From JAWXCF01 sp034440515 (GTDB taxonomy: Bacteria > Bacteroidota > Bacteroidia > CAILMK01), in the NCBI GenBank assembly GCA_034440515.1, contig JAWXCF010000026.1, positions 1-34,438 on the forward strand: DNA of 34,438 nt. The letters are read 5' to 3'. Position 1 is the first letter of the stretch. The number at the start of each line of letters is the position of its first letter. The notes under the pieces were generated by a model. That model did no database searches. It saw only the letters and a program-made list of their open reading frames with translations, and was not told the DNA's origin. Shown piece after piece: positions 1-8,180 of this stretch. A program made the position numbers and the translations under genes.

Positions 1-116
1 AATGGTCGTTGTACTAATTTGGTTTAAAATATTCATATAATTTCGTACAATGGTCGTTGTACTAATTTGGTTTAAAATATTCATACTATTTCGTACAAGG
101 GTCGTTATACTAATTA
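1..116. repeat. 24-bp-period tandem array A (cut by window edge)
   Basis: Units of 24 bp, each an 18-bp core plus a 6-bp AT linker, alternate between two types. Type P cores are inverted repeats of the form GTACAA-N6-TTGTAC and lie at 45-62 and 93-110, with a partial copy at 1-14. Type N cores begin GGTTTAAAATATTCATA and lie at 21-38 and 69-86. Linkers are TAATTT, AATTTC, TATTTC or TAATTA. The 48-bp double unit recurs almost exactly. The array ends three bases beyond the stop codon of the HTH gene, which is read towards it, and it continues leftward outside the window. The same unit occurs at 20659-20802. Function is unknown; protein-binding sites or RNA hairpins are both possible. Confidence 0.88.
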
Positions 117-119
117 ACG

Positions 120-560
120 TTAAACGTTACGCTCTCTACACCACCTATATAGGGTGGTTTTTGGAATATCATATTTTTTTAAGGCTTCATATTTAGATAT
201 TTCACCCTTACTTATATCGCTGATGATAGTTTCAATAAACTCTGTTGTGTAGAGATGTTTTTTGAAATGTGGAATTTCATCTTTGTTTACTTTGATACCT
301 GCTGCGCCCACACTACTTCCGTGTAGAATATTTCTACCTGCTGCTGGACAAACTTTCTTAAGTTCTGATGAGAAAATGCGAAAGAAGTCGTACTTCAAAA
401 TTTGACTTATTAGCATTAAATCTTCCGTACGCACATTATTTGACTTTAGAATGCTTAGCGCAGTTGGATAACTCACATCTAACAACTTAGCAAATGTAAC
501 CTTATCCATTCCCCTCTCTTGCAATACGTGACCTATTACGTGTCCTATTTTAAATGACAT
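120..560 (-). CDS. DNA-binding protein with two helix-turn-helix regions
   Basis: The 146-residue protein has an N-terminal Cro/C1-like HTH at about residues 6-58, where the recognition part reads KVTFAKLLDVSYPTALSIL. This resembles small XRE-type regulators common in Bacteroidota. The last 40 residues hold a second HTH of the transposase or Psq type, with ISKYEALKKYDIPKTTLYRW near the C-terminus. The linker between them has no feature I recognise. The gene ends three bases before tandem array A, whose palindromic units are plausible binding sites, though nothing in the sequence proves this. A lone TTGTAC half site at 648-653 lies about 90 bp upstream of the start. DNA binding is well supported; the regulated target is unknown. 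Confidence 0.75.
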   Translation of the reverse strand: MSFKIGHVIGHVLQERGMDKVTFAKLLDVSYPTALSILKSNNVRTEDLMLISQILKYDFFRIFSSELKKVCPAAGRNILHGSSVGAAGIKVNKDEIPHFKKHLYTTEFIETIISDISKGEISKYEALKKYDIPKTTLYRWCRERNV

Positions 561-1008
561 TACTATGATTGGTGTTTATTTGACCCTCTATAACAAGTAT
601 TTTCCTAGAATACTTAAACATTAGATCTATTAATTAATAAATGTTTCTTGTACATAATTTAAAGTAGTTACCCGCTTTTTTAATGTTTATAAGTGTACGA
701 CAAATTTAGTATTAAAATAGTTCCGACTTCTTTAATATAATCTAAATTTTTTTCATACTATATATCGTATCAGTGAACAAGTTAGTTATATATAATCGTA
801 TTAAAAATGCAAATATCGTTAATAATGGGAACAAAATTATCTAATTAAAAATTTTGCCTAAATATTTTAAATACACGCTCATTTAATTCAGAAACGTTTT
901 TTAAAACGAAGTGTTGTGATATTGTTAACATATTTTTAATGTTAAGTCAGTTGAGATTAATTATTTGCCAAAATTTTTTAAATACATTTTATTCATTTAC
1001 GTGCATTT
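561..1008. other. AT-rich intergenic region
   Basis: No convincing gene is visible in these roughly 450 bases, which separate the HTH gene from trmB (both on the minus strand). The sequence is very AT-rich with many poly-A and poly-T tracts. It holds one imperfect direct repeat (listed separately) and an isolated TTGTAC at 648-653 that resembles half of the palindromic units of array A. The promoter of the HTH gene should lie at its left end, but I see no good TAnnTTTG element there. Confidence 0.6.
853..986. repeat. Imperfect direct repeat pair, 23 bp
   Basis: Positions 853-875 and 964-986 match at 21 of 23 bases, sharing TTTGCC and a TTTTAAATACA tail, with an offset of 111 bp. Both copies are followed by an ATTCA/CTCA-TTTA-like tract, so similarity extends weakly further. 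The composition is so AT-rich that chance or slippage cannot be excluded. Confidence 0.4.
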
Positions 1009-1737
1009 TCATCTAGAGTGTGGGTTGAATTCACGTCTTATGTAAGATTTTATAGGCATATTACTTTTGAGCTCCAATTCTGTGGGCAATGACACACCAG
1101 TTAGGAAACGAAATGCTGCATAGTGCGTGCCAAAGCCTATACCTGTGAAGTGTTTTTCATATCGGGTATTCAGTTGTTCTGCCCCAGTATTCATATTCTG
1201 CTCATTTATATCTATTATTTGTATGGCACTATTAGCTGTCAAACTATCTATAGTCCATTCATATAGCCCTTGATTATCCGTTTTAAAGTGAATAATGCCC
1301 GAATGCTTCAATATATGTCTGTATATTCCTAAAAATCGTATACTAGTTAGTCGTTTCATAGCCTTAGCTGGTTGTGGCTGCGGGTCAGGGAAGGGTATCC
1401 AAATTTCAGCTATTTCATTTACGCCGAAAAAGTCCTCCAGGTTTTCTACAAGTGAACGAATGAATTTCACATTGTCTAGTTCCTTGTCTAGAGCTATAGT
1501 AGCGCCTGTATATAATCTTGCACCTTTTACGTCTATACCTATATAGTTTCTATCGTTATTCAGTTGGGCTAAATGTGTTGAATACTCGCCATAGCCACAG
1601 CCAATTTCTAATGTAATGGGGAACTGGTTGTTAAAAATCTCTTGATTCCAATTACCTTTTAATCCATCACTGGTTTCGAAGACATTTGGCATAGCTTTAA
1701 TAGCCATTACTTTGTCTGATTTTCCTAGTTTCACCAT
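1009..1737 (-). CDS. trmB: tRNA (guanine-N7-)-methyltransferase
   Basis: TrmB transfers a methyl group from S-adenosylmethionine to N7 of guanine 46 in the variable loop of tRNAs. The SAM-binding motif LEIGCGYGEYS lies near residues 43-53 and the acidic second strand IGIDV near 66-70. The family signature FPDPQPQPAKAMKRLT follows near 116-131; the usual form is FPDPWPK, and the Q after FPDP is, as far as I recall, the common Bacteroidota variant. FKTDN near 151 is the late substrate motif. I chose the ATG at 1737, giving 242 residues, because the eight codons before it in the open frame (MSFICRSI) do not look like a TrmB N-terminus. It is followed by an AT-rich gap and has no operon partner. 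Confidence 0.93.
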   Translation of the reverse strand: MVKLGKSDKVMAIKAMPNVFETSDGLKGNWNQEIFNNQFPITLEIGCGYGEYSTHLAQLNNDRNYIGIDVKGARLYTGATIALDKELDNVKFIRSLVENLEDFFGVNEIAEIWIPFPDPQPQPAKAMKRLTSIRFLGIYRHILKHSGIIHFKTDNQGLYEWTIDSLTANSAIQIIDINEQNMNTGAEQLNTRYEKHFTGIGFGTHYAAFRFLTGVSLPTELELKSNMPIKSYIRREFNPHSR

Positions 1738-2026
1738 AATACTTCGGCAAATAAATGACATAATATCAATATGACCATAGTTTCGTGAACAAAATTGTAA
1801 AGTTTATGAATTAAAATTGCATTTTATTTGGAATTATTATTGAAAGTAGTATATTGGCGGAGTTTTTGGTTTGAGTTCATATTGAAATTAAGTAAAATAA
1901 TACTTTGTTGTATGCTTCTTCAGCAGTAATAGTACTTTTAATAATTATAAACCAAAACCAAAAAGATTAGAATAAAAATTTTTAAACACAACTAAATTAA
2001 ATTACCGTTTAGGGTTTTTCAACATT

Positions 2027-3526
2027 ATGACTGTAAATGAACTACGTAAAGCTGGCAAGGTGGATGAAGCCGAACAGCTAGCAAAAGACCTATTGGCTGA
2101 GAGCCCAGGCAATCAAGAAATATTAGTAGAATATGCCTGGATAATACACACCAGAGCTAAAAAAGAGGTAGAAAAGACTGACCCAGGACTGCTGGGCAAC
2201 AGAATGCGTGAAATAAGGGCATTGGGTCTAAACCTAGACGAACAATTGTCGCTAGGGAATGCATTCGGATGGTTGGTACACAAAGCTATAAAAGTACTGG
2301 CAGATAAGGATAATAAGAGATTTAGAGAGGTGTTTGACCTATTAGACGAAATAATGTATTTCAGTTTTGATATGGAGGCAAACCCAAATCCCTATAGTTT
2401 CCTACTTAGGGCTGCATTTAAGGTAAAGGAACAATACAATAGGATAGACGAATTTATAGACTGGTGGGGACTAGAAAACCTACAGCCTGATGATTTTCAA
2501 CCATTTGTGTTTAACGATAAACCCCTGATGAGTACAGCAGAGCAGGCATACGTAACCTATACGCGTGCCATATTAGAGCGTGACGAAACAGAATTGGCAG
2601 AGGGGAAATTGGAGACTTGGCAGACCCAATTGAGTGAACTAATAGATGCATACCCAGAAATGGTGCAACCTCTATATTGCCGAGCTAGGGTGAATCTACG
2701 ACTTGGAAATTTTCATAATGTCGTAGATGATATGAGCATATTTGTACGCAGCAAGCCTGAATTTTGGGCTTGGGGTACACTAGGTGATGCGCAAGCATTT
2801 ATTAATCCTGACCAGGCAATGGCTTGCTATGGTAAGGCGCTGTTAGCCAATACATATCCTGATAATTTGCTGCCTATAAAGGAGCGATTTATGGAATTGT
2901 GCATCCACAAAAAGGATTATAATGTAGCTGCAACAGAGTTGACAGAAATACTAGAGATATATAAAGAAATACAGCGCCCTGTAAGTGAGGAACTAGAAAC
3001 ATTGACTGATACAGATTGGTTTAAGACTGCCTATATAAATAAGCATAACAAGCGTGCCTACGGCGCCTACGCGGCTATGACTGATGACATTATGTTTGCC
3101 CATTTACCTTGGGAAGTGGGACTAATAACCGATATAGATATAGCTAAAGGTTTGGTAAGGTTCATAATTGATAGAAGTAAATCTGGCACTTTTAAGCATA
3201 AAAAAGCCCCACACGGATTAAAAATAGGGGACACTGTACGAATCAGGCTAGAGCCTCAAGATGCAGACACGGGCGTATGGTATAAGGTACAACAAGTAGA
3301 ATTGACCGAAGAGTCGCCAAGTATTGACATATACAAAGCCTATGACGGTATATTAATGGTGCGGGATCCAAATAGATTTGGATTTATAAACGGGGAAATA
3401 TTTGTTGTAGAGCAACTATTTACCAGAATGCAAGTAAACCATAGGGTATACGGTACCGCAGTAGCCAGCTATAATGCTAAGAAAGACGCTTGGGGTTGGA
3501 AGGCTATTACCTTGCAAAAAGCGTAA
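2027..3526 (+). CDS. TPR-like protein with C-terminal OB-fold (S1/CSD-like)
   Basis: The 499-residue protein has no signal peptide. The first 330 residues are helical and TPR-like: the opening (ELRKAGKVDEAEQLAKDLL), a repeat near 205-235 (YPEMVQPLYCRARVNLRLGN) and another near 255-275 show the alternating small and aromatic pattern. The last 140 residues are beta-rich, with two segments resembling cold-shock or S1 folds: GLVRFIIDRSKSGTF followed by KIGDTVRIRLEP, and RFGFINGEIFV. The arrangement and the WWGLENLQPDDFQPF stretch recall the DUF7017 family, which I remember being associated with S1/CSD-like domains of TOTE conflict systems. That assignment is from memory and needs a profile search. 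It stands alone, with no toxin or helicase partner beside it. RNA or nucleotide binding is an inference. Confidence 0.6.
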   Translation: MTVNELRKAGKVDEAEQLAKDLLAESPGNQEILVEYAWIIHTRAKKEVEKTDPGLLGNRMREIRALGLNLDEQLSLGNAFGWLVHKAIKVLADKDNKRFREVFDLLDEIMYFSFDMEANPNPYSFLLRAAFKVKEQYNRIDEFIDWWGLENLQPDDFQPFVFNDKPLMSTAEQAYVTYTRAILERDETELAEGKLETWQTQLSELIDAYPEMVQPLYCRARVNLRLGNFHNVVDDMSIFVRSKPEFWAWGTLGDAQAFINPDQAMACYGKALLANTYPDNLLPIKERFMELCIHKKDYNVAATELTEILEIYKEIQRPVSEELETLTDTDWFKTAYINKHNKRAYGAYAAMTDDIMFAHLPWEVGLITDIDIAKGLVRFIIDRSKSGTFKHKKAPHGLKIGDTVRIRLEPQDADTGVWYKVQQVELTEESPSIDIYKAYDGILMVRDPNRFGFINGEIFVVEQLFTRMQVNHRVYGTAVASYNAKKDAWGWKAITLQKA

Positions 3527-3542
3527 AAGCCTATTCCAGTTA

Positions 3543-4793
3543 TTAATTATATATAGATTTCAACCAAGCTTCTGCATCTGCCTGAGACTGGAAGCGGTCT
3601 TTTATCATTTTATCTAATCCATTGGTGCCTCTGGCTCTGGTGGTTCCGTATTGCTCTATATCGTCAGCAGATATAGTTTCTCCACTCAGTATGCATAAGC
3701 GCTCTACGACATTGCGTAGCTCTCTAATGTTTCCCGTCCAAGGCAGATTTTTCATTGTTTCAAGAGCTTCATCGCTAAACTTTCGTTTTTGAACCCCATA
3801 TTCTTGAGTTATTTCATTTAAGAATGAATTTGCTAACAAGGAGATATCGTCTTTACGTTGGTTTAGATCTGGTAAATGGATAAGTATGACACTGAGCCTG
3901 TGGTACAAATCTTCTCTAAAATTGCCAGCCTCTATTTCTTTAAATAAATCCTTATTTGTGGCGGCTATTACCCGTACTTGAACAGTTATTTCTTTTTCTC
4001 CACCTACACGGGTTATTTTATTTTCTTGTAGGGCACGCAATACTTTGGCCTGTGCAGCCAAACTCATATCGCCTATTTCATCCATAAACAGGGTACCACC
4101 ATTTGCCTGTTCAAACTTGCCTATACGTTGCTTGATGGCACTGGTAAAGCTTCCCTTCTCGTGTCCAAACAGTTCACTCTCTATTAGTTCGCTGGGTATG
4201 GCAGCACAGTTTACCTCTATTATCGGGGAATTAGCACGACTGCTTTTCTCGTGCAGCCACCTGGCTACCAGTTCTTTACCTGTACCGTTACTACCTGTTA
4301 TCAGTACACGTGCCTCTGTAGGGGCAACAATATCTATGGTATCTTTTATTTTCTTTATAGCAATCGACTCGCCTATTATGTCTCGGGTGCGGCTTACTTT
4401 ACGTTTTAGCACTCGGGTTTCCGTTATCAGGGTGCTGCGATCTAGTGCATTGCGTACAGAAATAAGTATGCGTTGCAGGTCTGGTGGCTTTATAATAAAG
4501 TCATATGCACCACGTTTTGTAGCCTCTACGGCGGTCTCTATGGTGGCGTGCCCACTTATCATTATTACAGCAGTTTCGGGATGATTTTTGGATGTAAAGT
4601 CCAAAACCTCCATTCCGTCAGGACCAGGCATTTTTATGTCGCATAGCAACAGGTCATACTTATTTTCCTGTATCATCTTTATTGCCATAGTTCCGTCATC
4701 TGCTGTATCTACCTCGTACTTTTCAGCTTCTAGTATTTCCTTCAGCACTTCTCTGATAGCAATTTCATCGTCGGCAACCAATATTCTGCTCAT
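3543..4793 (-). CDS. NtrC-like response regulator without a DNA-binding domain
   Basis: The 416-residue protein has a receiver domain with acidic pocket D8/D9, phosphoacceptor D52 (LLLCDIKMPG) and conserved K102. An AAA+ domain follows with Walker A GSNGTGKE at 167-174 and Walker B GGTLFMDE at about 232-239. Loop 1, which in sigma-54 activators reads GAFTGA and contacts sigma-54, reads GSFTSA at 214-219. After the AAA+ lid (LPWTGNIRELRNV) only some 50 residues remain and no Fis-type HTH is visible. I recall this domain order and the GSFTSA variant as a conserved Bacteroidota subfamily, so it is probably not a truncated gene. It may act from solution or with another partner. No histidine kinase is adjacent. 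It converges on the TPR gene, separated by 16 bp. Confidence 0.9.
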   Translation of the reverse strand: MSRILVADDEIAIREVLKEILEAEKYEVDTADDGTMAIKMIQENKYDLLLCDIKMPGPDGMEVLDFTSKNHPETAVIMISGHATIETAVEATKRGAYDFIIKPPDLQRILISVRNALDRSTLITETRVLKRKVSRTRDIIGESIAIKKIKDTIDIVAPTEARVLITGSNGTGKELVARWLHEKSSRANSPIIEVNCAAIPSELIESELFGHEKGSFTSAIKQRIGKFEQANGGTLFMDEIGDMSLAAQAKVLRALQENKITRVGGEKEITVQVRVIAATNKDLFKEIEAGNFREDLYHRLSVILIHLPDLNQRKDDISLLANSFLNEITQEYGVQKRKFSDEALETMKNLPWTGNIRELRNVVERLCILSGETISADDIEQYGTTRARGTNGLDKMIKDRFQSQADAEAWLKSIYN

Positions 4794-4931
4794 AATTATG
4801 CGTTAGCCTAAATGTATTAGACTTTTTCGGGCAAATTAAGTAATGTTTATCGATATAAATTTAGCAGCAAGTTTCATATATGGAACAATATTGATAGTGT
4901 ATGCTTTAGTATTGTACACGTACACGACAAT

Positions 4932-5456
4932 ATGAACAGTTTACAGCGCTCCTCAATTGGCTTGATGTTGGTGTCTTTATTGCTATTTAGCAATGATATT
5001 AGCCGAGCATCTGCCCTGTTTGGGTATCAATTAAACCCGAAATTTGAATTGATAAACGATAAAAATGAGAAGGTAAAATTGTCCGACTTTAAGGGGAAAT
5101 TTGTGCACCTTGACTTTTGGGCAACTTGGTGTAAACCCTGCCTGGCAGAAATTACTGATACCAAACATATGCAAAACGAATTGGCTGATGTGTCTGATCA
5201 AGTAGTATTTTTAACTCTTAGTTTTGATAATAGTAAGGTAAATTGGCTAAAGACGATAAAGCAACACCGAATGGAAGGCATACACTTGTGGGTAGGTCCA
5301 GATAAAAATGAGGAGATTAAGGCAGAATTTGGGGTAGAGAGTTTGCCGTTTTATGTATGGGTAAACCAAGAGGGTATGGTGGTAAAGTATAACGCACCAC
5401 GCCCAAGTACTGGTCCAGCTAATAAAATAAGAAGAGCCATTAAAAAAAATAATTAA
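4932..5456 (+). CDS. TlpA-like periplasmic thiol-disulfide oxidoreductase
   Basis: An N-terminal signal peptide or anchor (about residues 1-28) is followed by a thioredoxin fold of the AhpC/TSA-Redoxin type. The active site WCKPC has cysteines at 67 and 70, and the cis-proline segment SLPFYVWV lies near residue 140. Such proteins act outside the cytoplasm, reducing disulfides in cytochrome c maturation or in envelope protein folding. Length (174 residues) is normal for a single-domain TlpA-like protein. A short inverted repeat with ATTGT/ACAAT arms and a tandem GTACAC lie directly before the start codon (4912-4932). The neighbours give no pathway hint. Confidence 0.88.
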   Translation: MNSLQRSSIGLMLVSLLLFSNDISRASALFGYQLNPKFELINDKNEKVKLSDFKGKFVHLDFWATWCKPCLAEITDTKHMQNELADVSDQVVFLTLSFDNSKVNWLKTIKQHRMEGIHLWVGPDKNEEIKAEFGVESLPFYVWVNQEGMVVKYNAPRPSTGPANKIRRAIKKNN

Positions 5457-5525
5457 GCCTGCAGATTTATCATTTTATATTAAATATAATGTTTAATTTT
5501 ACATTAATTATTGGCACCTACACTA

Positions 5526-5852
5526 ATGTTAAAGTTAAACAAGAAACTTACAGCTGCACACAAACAATTATTAGTAGCAGGCGCCAGTCTGTTGTGTGCA
5601 ATTGTCGTATTTGTTGCCAGTAGCAATTTGGTTACCTCAATCGGCATTACCAAAGGCTACACATTACAGTCTACACATATTATAAACAAGAGCGAGGTTG
5701 ATGAAAAGGAACCTTGTATGATTAAACAAATAGGTCAGCGCCTTGAAATGTCGCAGGCATACGCAGCTACTGCTTTAATCCCCAACTTTTTGTTCCCAAC
5801 AGAGTTTTCATCAATCTTGAATATCTGTCATAAAAAGATAATTAACCGTTAA
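5526..5852 (+). CDS. Small single-pass membrane protein, unknown
   Basis: The frame is open from a TTG at 5511, but the ATG at 5526 gives a more natural start (MLKLNKKLTAAHKQLL). The 108-residue product has one hydrophobic segment at about residues 17-40 preceded by lysines, which suggests an N-in anchor. A polar tail with two cysteines follows. I do not recognise the family. The gene follows the TlpA-like gene on the same strand by 69 bp and could be cotranscribed with it. It may not be a real gene, since codon bias is weak in so short a frame. Confidence 0.45.
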   Translation: MLKLNKKLTAAHKQLLVAGASLLCAIVVFVASSNLVTSIGITKGYTLQSTHIINKSEVDEKEPCMIKQIGQRLEMSQAYAATALIPNFLFPTEFSSILNICHKKIINR

Positions 5853-6035
5853 TAGAAATCAGTAAGATTTCAAGTCTTTTAGTCTTGTATTTTTAAAGGT
5901 TTAGCATAATTTACGTTCTCTAATCTTAAATATTTTGAATATTTTAAGCTAAGCAAGCTACTTAGGTTAAGCCTATTTATTAAACTTCCAGATTTCAGAT
6001 GATGTATTCTAACCAAATCTTCTAAGTTTCGAATC

Positions 6036-6791
6036 CTACCAATTTCCTTTTTCCTTTTGTACGCTGTATTTATTCATAGCCTCGTTTAGCTTTACTATGT
6101 CTATGTTTAGCTGGACTTTACTCATAGCTTGGGCTAATTGCTTATAGTCTATAGCTGTATGTGTTATGCTGTGGTTGGGTATTACTTGCGCGCCTATCGG
6201 TAGGTTTACCAATTCAGGACCAGCCTCACCAACTAGAGCAATGCCCCCAGTGGCGTAGTTGGTACCCTGTGCATAGGCGGGTATTTTTATGCTGTTTAGT
6301 TTTGCCAATTGGGCAATGGTGGCAGCAGTTGCTAGGGCAGCTAAGCCTATGTTGGCAGGGGGTGGTGTGGATAGGGCTCTGGCTACTGCCTGTACCCCGC
6401 TGATGCTGGCGTTGACTAGGGCAAATTCCTTGTCTTGGCGTATTTGCTCGGCTTGCAGTTTTTGATTAGCCTTTAAACTGTTTTGCTGCAACGCTAATTT
6501 TTTAGATTGGTACTCCCCTTCGCTAATTAACTTTAGTTTGTTCAATTGATTCAGTGTATTTAGTTCTGCCTCCGTTTGCTTTTGTTGCAATTGCGATGCT
6601 TGACGCTGGCTAATATTGTTGTTGCTAGATATTCTGTTAAATATAGAGCTGGCATTCAAGGGGGTGTTGGCTACACCGGCTAGATCTCTATAGCTGGAGA
6701 ATAAACTTGAGTTGCCCAATAGATTTTGGTTCAGCGATTTTATTTCACTTATTAATTCTAATAATCCTTCAGATTGGTTGAATTCACTCAT
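6036..6791 (-). CDS. Phage tail tape-measure C-terminal fragment
   Basis: The 251-residue product begins at the ATG at 6791; an in-frame TTG at 6818 is less likely. A polar, glutamine-rich coiled-coil region covers about residues 55-120, an alanine-rich hydrophobic stretch about 130-165, and YATGGIALVGEAGPELVNLP about 179-198, followed by GAQVIPNHS. That last block is the characteristic end of tail tape-measure proteins. Full-length versions usually exceed 600 residues, so this is either the terminal portion left after deletion of the N-terminal part or a reduced homologue. It points away from the capsid gene across a 171-bp gap. No tail tube, chaperone or baseplate gene is adjacent. Confidence 0.72.
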   Translation of the reverse strand: MSEFNQSEGLLELISEIKSLNQNLLGNSSLFSSYRDLAGVANTPLNASSIFNRISSNNNISQRQASQLQQKQTEAELNTLNQLNKLKLISEGEYQSKKLALQQNSLKANQKLQAEQIRQDKEFALVNASISGVQAVARALSTPPPANIGLAALATAATIAQLAKLNSIKIPAYAQGTNYATGGIALVGEAGPELVNLPIGAQVIPNHSITHTAIDYKQLAQAMSKVQLNIDIVKLNEAMNKYSVQKEKGNW

Positions 6792-6962
6792 TTTGTTATT
6801 TGCATATATACAAAGCAATGATAATGAACTGTATTTTTGTTTAGGAAAAATTAAAGATGTGTCCGAAACTGCCCTTGTATTTAGATTTTTCTACCATTTT
6901 CTAAACCTTTTTTCATTGATTTGGCATTCAAACCATCACAAATCAAATAAAAGCAAAAATCA

Positions 6963-7964
6963 ATGGCGAATTTACTTACAGGTGTCAGTATGGATTATTC
7001 TGGCGACGTATCGGGCAAGGTCTTCTACAGCCCACTATTTAGAAACCCTGCTATACAGCGATTCTTTACTCTGTTAGACGGCATACAGTCTCGCACCAAC
7101 CTACCAGTTGCAGGGGCAATGCAAAAAATTACTAAGAAGGACCCAGGTTGTGGACTAACCGAAACTGGTACGGGTATTAGCATAGCTGAACGCACCATAA
7201 CTCCAGAAAAAATGGTGAGTCACTTGCAACATTGTCCACGTGTATTTGACAATACCTTGTTTGAAAAGCTGCGCAGAAAGGGTGTTGATTTAAATAATAT
7301 AGAGGGTACAGACATAGAGCAGATGATTTTGAAAATAGTGACTGGTGGTCTAACAGATGACTTATTCAGGCAAGTATTCTTTGGCAATACAGCATCTGCC
7401 GATGCAGACTATAGCGCCTATAATGGTGTGTGGAAACAGTTATTTGCTGGGGTCACTGCGGGTAATGTAATTAGGACCAGTACCATTGGTAGTGCCGCCC
7501 TAAGTGCTGGCGATGCTAAGGACATATTGCGAAGTGTGGTGCGGTCTGCCCCAAATGTACTGAGGCAATTGCCGAAAAGCAAAGCTGTACTATTGGTGAC
7601 CGGCAGTGTGTATGACAATCTGTTAGATACCAAACTAGATATACCCAACTTGGGCAGCAGTGCGCTAGAAATATTAGAGAATGGCGCTGGTGAAGATACC
7701 GAGTACGAGTATCAATTGTTTGAGGGGTATAGGGTAATAGCTATGCGCAGTTGGGATACTTGGATAGATGATTTAAGCGAAACCACACCGCACCGGACAG
7801 TGCTGTGGGCACCAGACAATCACTTCATCGCGACTGATACTAGTGCTGCATTTAACCAAGTGAAAGTATGGTACAGCAACGACGATGATCAAAATAAAAC
7901 CCTAGCTCGCTATATGATTGGCTATAACTATGCTTTGCCGCAAATGATAAGCTTGGCATACTAA
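6963..7964 (+). CDS. Phage major capsid protein-like
   Basis: The 333-residue protein has no signal peptide or membrane segment. It is full length and intact. The early region (VFYSPLFRNPAIQRFF, then a Pro-Gly segment KITKKDPGCGL), a central stretch naming no enzyme motif (VLRQLPKSKAVLLVTGSVYD) and the C-terminal block (WAPDNHFIATDTSAAFNQVK then KVWYSNDDDQNK and YNYALPQMISLAY) match my memory of major capsid proteins of Bacteroidota phages with an HK97-like fold. I cannot verify this without a structure-based search. Codon use resembles the host genes, which suggests long residence. An encapsulin-like compartment protein is a less likely alternative because typical encapsulins are shorter and no cargo loading tag is evident nearby. 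Confidence 0.62.
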   Translation: MANLLTGVSMDYSGDVSGKVFYSPLFRNPAIQRFFTLLDGIQSRTNLPVAGAMQKITKKDPGCGLTETGTGISIAERTITPEKMVSHLQHCPRVFDNTLFEKLRRKGVDLNNIEGTDIEQMILKIVTGGLTDDLFRQVFFGNTASADADYSAYNGVWKQLFAGVTAGNVIRTSTIGSAALSAGDAKDILRSVVRSAPNVLRQLPKSKAVLLVTGSVYDNLLDTKLDIPNLGSSALEILENGAGEDTEYEYQLFEGYRVIAMRSWDTWIDDLSETTPHRTVLWAPDNHFIATDTSAAFNQVKVWYSNDDDQNKTLARYMIGYNYALPQMISLAY

Positions 7965-8180
7965 GCTAGTAGCAATTAATAGTCTGTATAGGCGTAAAAC
8001 CAAACAAAAATCTTTTTCTTTTTATCTTTCTTCGTGTTGACGGGTATGGGGCGCACTATGGTTTATGTGTTATAAATGAACACATTGTAACGGCTATACT
8101 GTGCCTTATACCTTTCTTTTTCTTCACTTCAACTGGCTACTAAGTTATAAGCCATATTGAACAAATCAATCTAAACTACT
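7965..8180. other. Gap within the phage-like patch
   Basis: These 216 bp separate the capsid-like gene from the next gene on the same strand. Beyond an AT-rich leader I see no open frame of interest, no strong hairpin with a T-run and no good TAnnTTTG element. In intact phage modules structural genes are usually packed tightly, so a gap of this size may mark deleted sequence. Confidence 0.4.

Noticed and set aside
1..116. CRISPR array
   Set aside because: Units are contiguous 24-mers of two alternating related types; there are no unique spacers of constant length and no cas genes in the window.
4045..4806. Plus-strand reading frames within the response regulator gene
   Set aside because: They are antisense to a strongly supported protein with intact receiver and AAA+ motifs and have no recognisable content.
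4912..4932. Member of the 24-bp repeat family upstream of the TlpA-like gene
   Set aside because: It contains TTGTAC and GTACAC but lacks the 18-bp core symmetry, the linker and the periodic neighbours.
6712..7077. Plus-strand frame spanning the tape-measure/capsid gap
   Set aside because: It overlaps the starts of both supported genes in other frames and reads as low-complexity translation of AT-rich leader.
6963..7964. Encapsulin shell protein
   Set aside because: Longer than typical encapsulins, no cargo enzyme with a targeting tail adjacent, and a tape-measure fragment next door favours a phage origin.
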